64,000 nt of DNA. Source: Terriglobia bacterium. Lineage in GTDB: Bacteria > Acidobacteriota > Terriglobia > JAJPHL01. The stretch's first letter is position 1. Each line of letters starts with the position of its first letter. The position numbers and the translations under genes are program-made. The stretch is from NCBI GenBank assembly GCA_021325275.1, contig JAJPHL010000006.1, forward strand, positions 61,140 to 125,139, read 5' to 3'. Of this stretch, positions 36,086-44,700 are shown piece after piece. The notes beneath the pieces were generated by a model, which ran no database searches, had not been told where the DNA came from, and saw nothing but the letters and a program-made list of their open reading frames with translations.

Positions 36086-38710
36086 ATGTCACGCACGATC
36101 CTGAGTCTGATCGCCGCTCAGGCGAACGAACATCCCGCCGCCACCGCGATCGCCGCCCCCGGCCGTCCGCCGCTTTCCTATGCCGCGCTATGCGATTTCG
36201 TGTCGACCAGCGCCGCGAGATTGCGCGGTCTCGGCGTTGCGCGAGGATCGCGCGTGGCAATGGTGATCCCGAACGGTCCCGAGGCGGCCACCGCGTTTCT
36301 CGCTGTGAGCCACTGCGCCACGGCCGCTCCGTTCAATCCCGGATACAAGGAAAACGAGTTTGCGTCTCACTTTTCCGATCTCGACGTGCGCGCGCTGCTG
36401 ATTCCTTCGGACTTTGATTCACCCTCGCGCGACGCCGCGCGCCAACTCGGCATTCCGGTCATCGAAATACGGATTCATTCGGCTGCGGCCGGCATTTTCT
36501 CGTTGCCGGACTCGCCCGGCGTTGACCGTGACGCGGCTTTCGCGGATGCAGGCGACTTCGCCATCGCGCTGCACACCAGCGGAACCACCGGGCGATCGAA
36601 GCAATTCCTGCTGACGCATCACAACGTGTGCGTGGCGATGAACAACACGCGCCAAGCGCTGGAACTCACCGCGCAGGATCGCTGCTTGAACGTGATGCCG
36701 ATGTTTCACACGGGCGGCTTGGTGGTCGCGGTGCTCTCGTCGTTGCACGCGGGCGCGTCGGTGTGCTGCGCGCCGGGATTTGTCGCCACACGATACTTTG
36801 ATTGGCTCGCCGAATGGCGGCCCACATGGTTTACCGCCGTGCCCGCGATGTTGCAATCGATGCTGGCGCGCGCCCCTGAGCATCGCGAGTTGATCGCGCA
36901 ATTGCCGCTGCGTTTCATCCGCTCGGGATCGGCGCCGTTACTGGTGCCGCTTCTGCACGAACTGGAGGCCACGTTTGCGGTTCCGCTGATCGAAGTGTAT
37001 GGACTCGGCGAAACCTCCACGATGGTTACGTCGAATCCACTGCCGCCGCGCGAGCGCAAACCCGGATCGGTGGGCGTTCCGATCGGCGCTGAAGTAGCCA
37101 TCATGGACGAAGAGGGACGCCTGCTCGCGAGCCCGCAATCCGGTGAAGTGGTGGTGCGCGGCGAAACCGTCTTCGGCGGATATCACAATGATCCTGAGTC
37201 GAACCCGCGCGTTTTCGCGCATGGATGGTTTCACACCGGCGACCTTGGGCATTTCGACGCTGACGGGTACCTTTATCTCGACGGCCGCTTGAAGGAAGTC
37301 ATCAATCGCGGCGGCGAAAAGGTTTTGCCGCGCGAAGTGGAAGAGGTGTTGCTCGATCATCCGAACGTGGCCGAGGCGGCGGCGTTTCCGATGCCCGATA
37401 CGCGGCTGGGACAAGTGGTCGCCGCGGTCGTTGTGCCGCGCGGCGAGGTTAGCGAAGCCGAGCTTCGCGACACCCTGCGAGAACATGCCGCCAAGCGTTT
37501 AGCCGAATACAAAGTACCGGCGTGCATCGTGATCCGCGAGGAGATTCCCAAAAACGCCCTCGGCAAAGTGCAGCGATTTCAACTCGCCGATCAATTGGGA
37601 TTGGCTGCGGACGCCGCCGAGTCCGCCATCTACGAAGCGCCGGCGACGGATCTGGAAACACGCCTCGCGGCGATTTGGAAGGAATGCTTGCGCATCGAGC
37701 GCGTGGGTCGTCACGACCGTTTCCTCGATCTGGGCGGCGATTCGATTCTCGCGGCGCAAATTGTCGAACGCACCAACGCCGGTGGCAGTGGCAGGCAGGT
37801 TCGGCTTCTCGATTTCTTCACGAATCCTACCATCGCCGGATTGGCCGCGAGCATGGAGGCCGCGAAATCGGCCGTGCGTTCATCGCTCGTGGAATTGTGC
37901 GGCGGTACGGGCGATCCATTTTTCTGCGTCCCCGGCGCGGTGGGACGCGTTTGGGGTCTGCGGCAATTGGCGGCGCACTTTCACGGGCACACGCCGTTCT
38001 ACGCTTTTGACGCACTGGAAGCGGACGAAGTGGACGCCGCCACTTTTTCGATCGCCTCGGTCGCCGCCGCTTACATCGCTGAAATGAAAATGCGCCAGCC
38101 GCGCGGTCCGTACTACGTAGGCGGCGCGTGTTGGGGCGCGTTGGTGGCCTTCGAAATGGCGCAGCAACTCGCCGCGGCGGGCGATCAGTTGGGCTTAGTC
38201 GCGCTGATCGACCCCAATCCGCTGACGCCGAATGGTTTTGAAGTGGCCGCGCGCCGCGATCTGCAGCGCCGCCTCGAGCGCATGTCGTCGGCGGATTTCA
38301 AGGAACGTGCGGCGCTGCTGTGGAGCGTCTTTCGATCGGTGGAAAGGAAAGTGCGCGCGCCGCTCGGGTTGATCCGGCGTTCTCCGGGGCAGCGCCTCGC
38401 CGACACCGAAACTTGGCGCACCATCGCCGGCTGGGATGGCACCATGCTTCGGCTGAAGGCGCAGGATGCCTATCAAGCGTCTGCTTACGATGGGGCCATC
38501 ACGCTGGTGCTGGCCGCGCACAACACCGATGGCAGCAACGACATTCGCCGGGACGACTGGCGTGCCATGGCGCGCGAGTATCGCGAGCTCCTCGTCGAAG
38601 GCGAGCACATGATGTGGATGCGCGAACCCGACGTAGGACGGTTGGCGCGGGTGCTCCTTGACGCGGTGGGCGCGGAGCGCGCTCGAGGCCGGCAAAGCGT
38701 CAAGGCATAG
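36086..38710 (+). CDS. NRPS-like A-T-TE protein, second copy
   Basis: An 874-residue tandem paralogue of the previous gene, very similar throughout, with the same A (acyl-type: HTSGTTGRSKQFLLTHHN, YGLGETSTMVTSNP), T (Ser553 in DLGGDSILAAQ) and TE order. The TE nucleophile is again Cys (Cys682, GGACWGA). Differences cluster in the adenylation pocket region (for example FHTGGLVVAVLSSLHAG against FHGHGLVAAVLTSLNSG) and in the TE lid, so the two may handle related but different acyl groups. It starts 7 bases after the previous stop with its own -10 inside that gene's end. Confidence 0.9.
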   Translation: MSRTILSLIAAQANEHPAATAIAAPGRPPLSYAALCDFVSTSAARLRGLGVARGSRVAMVIPNGPEAATAFLAVSHCATAAPFNPGYKENEFASHFSDLDVRALLIPSDFDSPSRDAARQLGIPVIEIRIHSAAAGIFSLPDSPGVDRDAAFADAGDFAIALHTSGTTGRSKQFLLTHHNVCVAMNNTRQALELTAQDRCLNVMPMFHTGGLVVAVLSSLHAGASVCCAPGFVATRYFDWLAEWRPTWFTAVPAMLQSMLARAPEHRELIAQLPLRFIRSGSAPLLVPLLHELEATFAVPLIEVYGLGETSTMVTSNPLPPRERKPGSVGVPIGAEVAIMDEEGRLLASPQSGEVVVRGETVFGGYHNDPESNPRVFAHGWFHTGDLGHFDADGYLYLDGRLKEVINRGGEKVLPREVEEVLLDHPNVAEAAAFPMPDTRLGQVVAAVVVPRGEVSEAELRDTLREHAAKRLAEYKVPACIVIREEIPKNALGKVQRFQLADQLGLAADAAESAIYEAPATDLETRLAAIWKECLRIERVGRHDRFLDLGGDSILAAQIVERTNAGGSGRQVRLLDFFTNPTIAGLAASMEAAKSAVRSSLVELCGGTGDPFFCVPGAVGRVWGLRQLAAHFHGHTPFYAFDALEADEVDAATFSIASVAAAYIAEMKMRQPRGPYYVGGACWGALVAFEMAQQLAAAGDQLGLVALIDPNPLTPNGFEVAARRDLQRRLERMSSADFKERAALLWSVFRSVERKVRAPLGLIRRSPGQRLADTETWRTIAGWDGTMLRLKAQDAYQASAYDGAITLVLAAHNTDGSNDIRRDDWRAMAREYRELLVEGEHMMWMREPDVGRLARVLLDAVGAERARGRQSVKA

Positions 38711-38743
38711 TCGAATGGCAGCATTCTTGGATCATTGCGAACA

Positions 38744-38752
38744 TGCTACCCT
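38744..38752 (+). promoter_or_regulatory. Extended -10 element of the GT25 gene
   Basis: TGC-TACCCT lies 20 bases before ATG 38773. Because it overlaps the earlier ATG at 38743, it favours the later start. Confidence 0.45.
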
Positions 38753-38772
38753 TGAACCCTTGGGTGGTTGTT

Positions 38773-39552
38773 ATGTCCGCTTTTCCGCCGATCTGGATCA
38801 TCAGCCTGTCGCGTTCCGCGGATCGCCGCGCCATCATGGCCGATCACATGAAGCGTCTGGGACTTCCTTATGAATTCGTAGACGCCGTGGACGGAAGCAA
38901 GCTTTCGGCCGAGGAACTGGCCGCGGTGTACAGCCGGGAAGAAGCGGTTCGTCATCTGGGCCGGCCGTTGACTCGCGGAGAAATCGGATGCTCGCTTTCG
39001 CACCTCGAAGCGTGCCGCCGCCTGATCGATTCGGGACTGGAAGAGGCGATCGTGCTCGAAGACGACGTCATCCTCGATCCAGCGTTGGAGAGCGTCATGG
39101 AACGGCGGCGTCTGCTTCCCGACGGATGGGATTTGGTCCATCTTCATGTCGGCGATCCGGGGCACGAGCCGATCGTTTCCATTTGGGGGAAGCGCTCGCT
39201 GGGCGGATCGCACCGTGCCGTGCGGTTTACGACTCAAGTGGACGGCGCCTATGGCTATCTGTTACGCCGCGGCGCGGCGGAAAGAATTCTGAAGCACGGC
39301 TATCCAGTCTGGCTGGCGGCCGATCACTACACGGGCGGAGATCGCCGATCGAAAATGGACCTCAACATTTATGGGATCGATCCGCCTTTAGTCCAAGCGG
39401 GGAAACTGGCCAGCACCATGCCGGAAGCACATGCTCTGCGCAAGGAAGTGGAGGCCCAGCGGCGTGCGGGGACGTTGCGTTCGATCTACGAGTGGTTGCG
39501 GGAACGCGCGGCGCGCGTGTACAAACGGGTCAGCCCGTTCTATCGGTTTTAG
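38773..39552 (+). CDS. Family 25 glycosyltransferase
   Basis: A 259-residue protein (start MSAFPPIWIISLSRSADR; a start 10 codons earlier is possible but overlaps the promoter). WIISLSRSADRR, GEIGCSLSHLEACRRL and IVLEDDVILDP are the hallmarks of GT25/LPS-type glycosyltransferases, EDD being the metal/sugar-nucleotide site. VDGAYGYLLRRGAAERIL follows. The last bases overlap the stop of the convergent glycosyltransferase. In this locus it may decorate the synthetase product or a surface glycan; which of the two is not shown. Confidence 0.88.
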   Translation: MSAFPPIWIISLSRSADRRAIMADHMKRLGLPYEFVDAVDGSKLSAEELAAVYSREEAVRHLGRPLTRGEIGCSLSHLEACRRLIDSGLEEAIVLEDDVILDPALESVMERRRLLPDGWDLVHLHVGDPGHEPIVSIWGKRSLGGSHRAVRFTTQVDGAYGYLLRRGAAERILKHGYPVWLAADHYTGGDRRSKMDLNIYGIDPPLVQAGKLASTMPEAHALRKEVEAQRRAGTLRSIYEWLRERAARVYKRVSPFYRF

Positions 39553-40328
39553 GCGCGGAGGTATTTCGATTTCAGGCGCTCGTACAAGCAATCGGGCGGG
39601 TACGTGGCGTCCTTATCGCGTCCGTCGCGCCGCCACATCTCATTCCAGAAATGCACGGCAAACGTTTCCGGCCCGAGGCTGGGATATTCCCCCGGACGCA
39701 GCACGGATTCCCAGTCGTCACAGGCGATGGGGCAGAAGGCACGACTTGGCTGAACGTTTTGCTCCATGTGAAAACGCTCCACCGCCCTTCCCATCAGCGC
39801 GGGGCCATTGTCGCCGAAGTAGAGCTTCTTGGGCATGCGATCACTTTCCTGAAACAGATAATCGGCAATGGCCGCTCCAGCGGGAACTTTCACCGCGCCC
39901 AAATCCACCACGTCGGCCCCTTCGTGCATCTCCGACGAAAAGACATACTCGCCCGGAAAATCAAACGGCCGCAGGCAAATGGTATCCAAGTCCACCCACC
40001 AGCCCCCTTTTTCCAATAGCAGCTTGTAACGGAACAGATTCGCGAAGCCTGCGTACGAGCCCTTCTTCGATCCGAAAATCAGGGAACGTAACTTGGCCCG
40101 GCGGCCGTAGGAAGGTTCGGTGTAGCGGAAAATCCGCGTGCGCGGTAGAACCGCTTCGCCGGGAAGCACGCGAGTTCCTTCCGGAACGCCTTCGATTGGG
40201 TCGTAGGCGTACAGATGAAAGGCGTGTCCATTCGCCAGAAAAGACGCGATGCAGAGGCGCTCCAAAGTGGAAAGACGCGGCCCGATCCACAATCCCTGAA
40301 TTGTAGCGTTATCGCTCAATCGACCCAT
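39549..40328 (-). CDS. DXD-motif glycosyltransferase (Gly_transf_sug type)
   Basis: A 259-residue protein. IQGLWIGPRLSTLERLCIAS and FANLFRYKLLLEKGGWWVDLDTICLRP, with the DXD metal-binding motif at DLD, match the Gly_transf_sug/Och1-like family; GDNGPALMGRAVERF and FAVHFWNEMWRR are the usual C-terminal features. It starts 1 base after the stop of the GT2 gene, so the two glycosyltransferases form one operon. Confidence 0.88.
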   Translation of the reverse strand: MGRLSDNATIQGLWIGPRLSTLERLCIASFLANGHAFHLYAYDPIEGVPEGTRVLPGEAVLPRTRIFRYTEPSYGRRAKLRSLIFGSKKGSYAGFANLFRYKLLLEKGGWWVDLDTICLRPFDFPGEYVFSSEMHEGADVVDLGAVKVPAGAAIADYLFQESDRMPKKLYFGDNGPALMGRAVERFHMEQNVQPSRAFCPIACDDWESVLRPGEYPSLGPETFAVHFWNEMWRRDGRDKDATYPPDCLYERLKSKYLRA

Positions 40329-40329
40329 C

Positions 40330-41319
40330 TTAATGGCTTTTGCTACGTGCGCGCCTCCATTCCGATTGCCAGCGGAGAAAGCGGCGGCCGCCCGCCGTTT
40401 TTTCCAGCACGCGAACGAAGAATCCGAACCACACGATTCGGGCTAGCGTATCTAGGGGCGCGTTGCCAGTGGCCAGAGCGCGCGCATAAGCCGCCAGCGC
40501 CGGCCTCCAGCGGCGCTGGCCCAGCCAGATGTTTCCCTGGAACACATAGAGATTGCGATACGCAATGGTTTTCATCGCCGCGACGCGCGGAGGCAAATCG
40601 GCGCGGCGGAAAAAACTGTCGAGGACTTTGTGGCGTTCGGCGAGAAAGCCGCCGGGCTCGTCCGAATGGCCGAGGGTGGCGCTGGCGGCATGTGCCCGGT
40701 GCAGGGCGAGCACGCGATCCAGGAACGCGAAGTCGTAAGACCACGCCAGGCGCAGAGACATGTCCCAATCCTCGCTCGTCGCCAAAGACTCGTCATAGAA
40801 ACCAACGCGATCGAAGCATTCCCGGCGCGCCACGACCGTGATGCTGCAGGTGGGATCGCCCCACAGCAGGCTGCGCACCGGATCGCCGGGAAACGCCGGG
40901 GCATGGCCGGTGAAGGTCTCGGCGATTTCCAAGTCTCCCGAGAACCACTGGCTCTTGCCGTAGGCGAATCCGATTTTCGGACGCGCGTCGAGCGCCGCCA
41001 CCGTTACTTCCAGCAGGTTCGGCATCCACTTGTCGTCGGAATCGACGCGCGCGATCAACGCGCCCGCCGATGCGCGAATGCCGGCGTTCAACGCCGCGCT
41101 GATCCCCGCGTGATCCAGCCGCACGTAGCGCACGCGCGCATCGCGCGCGGAGTAATCGCGGACCAAGTCGCCGGTCGCGTCCGTTGATCCGTCGTCGGCG
41201 ACGATGATTTCGAAATTCTGGAACGTTTGCGCGAGAACGCTGTCGATTGCCGCCCCGAGCAGAGCGGCGCGATTGTAGGTCGGAATGATCACGCTGACCC
41301 GGGGGCGTCCAGCGGCCAT
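40330..41319 (-). CDS. Family 2 glycosyltransferase
   Basis: A 329-residue protein with a classic GT-A domain: VSVIIPTYNRAALLGAAIDS, IIVADDGSTDATGD, LIARVDSDDKW (DXD) and SEDWDMSLRLAW (catalytic ED). The C-terminal ~90 residues are helical without a membrane anchor. TATCAT lies 7 bases before the ATG, again predicting a leaderless mRNA. It leads the two-gene glycosyltransferase operon, divergent from the carrier-protein gene. Confidence 0.92.
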   Translation of the reverse strand: MAAGRPRVSVIIPTYNRAALLGAAIDSVLAQTFQNFEIIVADDGSTDATGDLVRDYSARDARVRYVRLDHAGISAALNAGIRASAGALIARVDSDDKWMPNLLEVTVAALDARPKIGFAYGKSQWFSGDLEIAETFTGHAPAFPGDPVRSLLWGDPTCSITVVARRECFDRVGFYDESLATSEDWDMSLRLAWSYDFAFLDRVLALHRAHAASATLGHSDEPGGFLAERHKVLDSFFRRADLPPRVAAMKTIAYRNLYVFQGNIWLGQRRWRPALAAYARALATGNAPLDTLARIVWFGFFVRVLEKTAGGRRFLRWQSEWRRARSKSH

Positions 41320-41326
41320 GCGATAG

Positions 41327-41332
41327 ATGATA
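41327..41332 (-). promoter_or_regulatory. Putative -10 element of the GT2 gene
   Basis: TATCAT on the minus strand, 7 bases from the ATG at 41319. Confidence 0.5.
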
Positions 41333-41443
41333 CCGCGTGCGGCGTGCTAACATCGCGACTGTGAATGGAGTCGATCCACACGATCTCACGATCGCCGACG
41401 TTTTGGCGCGGTACCCACGCCACGCGTGGAGGAAGGAAAAACG

Positions 41444-41740
41444 ATGGATCCGTTAACGCCAACCGAACAACAACTCGTGGCCACGTGGTCGAGATTGCTG
41501 GGCGTGAAATCGCCGGGCGTGCGCGAGTCGTTCTTTCAACTCGGCGGCGACTCGATGCTCGCGGTGATGCTGGTGAACGCGGTCTTCAAGGAATTCGGCG
41601 TCCGCATTTCGACGATTGATTTTACGGATCACCCCACGATCGCGGAGATGGCGGCGGCCATCGACCAACATCGATCTGCGCTCAACGATTTGGAGAATCT
41701 TTCGGAAGAAGAAGCGGCGCGCCTCTGGCGATCGCAGTAG
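41444..41740 (+). CDS. Stand-alone carrier protein (acyl/peptidyl carrier)
   Basis: A 98-residue phosphopantetheine-binding protein with attachment Ser37 in FQLGGDSMLAVMLVN and helix-4 sequence FTDHPTIAEMAAAI. The ATG at 41444 is chosen over an in-frame GTG at 41426 because GGAGGAAGG sits 7 bases upstream. It is the only gene of the locus with such a strong Shine-Dalgarno. The LGGDS context is NRPS-like rather than fatty-acid-type (DSL). It could accept the acyl group from the stand-alone synthetase, whose own carrier is broken. It converges on the NRPS gene. Confidence 0.92.
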   Translation: MDPLTPTEQQLVATWSRLLGVKSPGVRESFFQLGGDSMLAVMLVNAVFKEFGVRISTIDFTDHPTIAEMAAAIDQHRSALNDLENLSEEEAARLWRSQ

Positions 41741-41748
41741 CCGCGCCG

Positions 41749-44700
41749 TTACCGCCGCGCGGATTCCAGTATTTCCAATAAAGCGTCGGCCAATCTTTGA
41801 ACGTCGGGCGACCGCGTCCACGTTCCATGCTCGGCGCCCGCCACGATTACCTCGCGATATTCGCCGGCGGCCCATTGGCGGCACGCGTGGCGCCGTCCTT
41901 CGTTTTCATACGTCAGGTTTTGTTCGGCCAGCAGCACGGTCATGGGGCCTGCGTAGGGCGTTGGTTGATACTTCTCCACGATCTTGTCGCGCAGCGCCTT
42001 GTCGTTGACGTCGCCGTAATAGGCGAGCCGTTGTTCCGCTGTCAGGTGCGCGCTGCGCCGCGGACGAATCAATCCCAGCGGCGCGCGCACTTTGCGCTCG
42101 GCGTCGCGTAACAAGCTATAGAGCAGTTGGGCTTTTCGTCCGAGCGGCGCGGAAGGCAACTCTTCCCAGCGGCGTTGAATATCTTCCTCGAGCACGCGCT
42201 TCCATCCTCCGGGACCGGGAACATCGGGATCGAGCAGCACCAGCGTGCGCACTTCTTCGCCCGAGGCGCGCAACAGCTGCGCCATCTCCAGCGCCACGAG
42301 TGCGCCCCAGCAAAGTCCGCCCAAATCGTACCTACCCGCCGGTTGACGCTGCTTCAACTCCGCCAGATATCCAGCGGCCAGCGACCGGATCGAATGCGTC
42401 TCGACGTCGATTTCTTCTGCCGTTTGCGCTTCGAATGAATAAAACGGCATGTGGTCCTTGAAGCACATCGCGAGATCGCGCAGCGCCAGCGCGTGGCCGC
42501 CCGCGCCGGGTACACAGAAAAACGGTTGCGACGTTCCCGGTTGCAATTCGATCAAGGAGGCGCGCGCGAAGGCGCATTCGCCCTCTACGCACAGGGCTAG
42601 TTTCTCGATCGTGGGATTGCGCAGCAGCGCTGCGAGCGGTAGTTTTCGGCCGAAGACGCGCTGAATCCGCAGCGTCAGTCCGACGGCGAGCAGGGAATTT
42701 CCGCCGATATCGAAAAAATTGTCGTGCACGCCGGGTTTCACGCCATGCAGGACTTCTTGCCAGATCGCCGCCATCTTGCGCTCGGCTTCGTTTCGCGGCG
42801 CGACGAATTCCTGGCCTTCCGCTGCGGCCCAATCTTCCGTCGCGGGAATCGGCAGCGCCGCGCGATCGATTTTCTTATTCGGCAGGCGCGGAAATTCTTC
42901 GAGTGCGACGAAGGCGCTCGGGACCATGAAATGGGGAAGCGCGGCACGCAGGCGTTGTTTCAAGCTTTCGGCGAGCGTCACGCGATCCAACGATGTGACG
43001 ACGTATGCCATCAGGCGCCGGTCGCCCGGCGCAAATTCATGCACTACCACCAGGGCGTCGCGCACGCCGGGATGTTGGCGAATGGCGGCTTCGATTTCGC
43101 CCGGCTCGATGCGGAATCCGCGCAACTTGATTTGGTAATCGTTGCGGCCGAGAAACTCGATCGATCCATCGGGCAGCCAGCGTCCAAGGTCGCCGGTCTT
43201 GTACATGCGCGCACCGGACTCTGCCGAATACGGATCGCGCGGAAAGCGTTCGTCCGTTAGTTCAGGACGCTGCCAGTATCCGCGCCGCACCGGCAAACCC
43301 GCCAGATACATTTCGCCGGGAACGCCGGCCGGAACAGGTTGTAGATGCGCGTCGAGGATGTAGATTTTTCCGTTGGCGGTGGGCTTGCCGATCGGCACGA
43401 TGCGATTCCGGTAGTCGTCGAGATTCTCCGACAATCGATGGAACGCTGCGATGCCGGTAAATTCCGTGGGCGCGTATCCGTTGAAGAAACGCGGACGCGG
43501 TTCCGGCAGCGCGCGCAATCTCTCCGCATCCACTTGTTCGCCGCCCAGGACCACCGCGCGCACGCCGCCGAGGCCGCCGCATTCGGCCAGCGCTTGGAGT
43601 CCCGTCGGTGTGATGGTCATCGCCGTGATGCCGGAGTGGGCGACGAGCGCGACGATCGCCGGTGCGTCGAACGGCTCGGGCGCCAGATACACCGAGGCGC
43701 CCACCATCAGCGGCGAAAAAATATTGCGCGGCGTCAAGTCGAAGCTGAACGACGTGACGATCAGGAAACGGTCGTGCGGCGTGATTTCCAGTTCGCGGAT
43801 GTACCACGGAAAGCTGTTCTGCAACCCGCGATGGTCGGCCATCACGCTCTTCGGCTTTCCCGTGGATCCCGAGGTGTAGACGAGATGCGAAAGGTGCTCG
43901 GGCTTCGTCACCACGCTGAGATTCGTGGCGGGAGATTCGAGCCATTCGCCGCCGGCGAGATCGATCACGGGCAGGTTCGGATCGTGCGCCACGGCCGCTT
44001 TGTGGATCAGCAGCGCGGCGGGCGCCGAATCCTCCAGCATGAAGTTGAGACGCGCCGCCGGATACACGGGATCGAGCGGCACGTACGCGCCGCCCGCTTT
44101 CCAGATGGCCAGCAGGCCCACCACCATGTCGGTGCTGCGTTCCGCGCAAATCGCCACGCGCGACTCCGGCTCCACGCCGCATTTTCGCAAGTAGTGCGCC
44201 AGGCGATTCGCGCGGGCGTTCAATTCGGCGTAGGACATGGCGCGATCTTGGTCGACCAGCGCCGCGGCGCGGGGCGTGCGCTCCGCTTGCTCTTCGATCT
44301 GCTCGTGGATCAGTTTGTCGCGGCGAAAATCCGCCGCCGTGCGATTCCATTCGTCGATCACACGCGCGGCTTCGCGCGCGGAAACCAGCGGCAACTCGGA
44401 AACGCGGCGGGCCGGGTCGCTCGCGATTTCGTTCAGAAGTCTGGTGTAGTTGTCGGCCAGCGCTTCGATGAATTCGGCGTCGAACAGCGCGGCGGTGTAA
44501 CCGAACTCGTAAACCAGTCCCGTGTCGTGCACGGAGATTTGCAATTCCAGATCGAGAATCGCCACTTCGCGATCGAACTCGAATCGCTCGGCACGCAGGC
44601 CGCCGCCCCAATCTTGGTCGAACATCCGCTGTCCCGCGCCCCCGGACATCGCTTCATAGTTCTTGAAGTTGCAAATCGTCTGGTAGAGGGGCGTCTGCCC

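Noticed and set aside
41365..41619. 84-codon ORF upstream of and overlapping the carrier-protein gene
   Set aside because: Out of frame with the carrier domain, no ribosome-binding site and Arg/Thr-rich nonsense composition.
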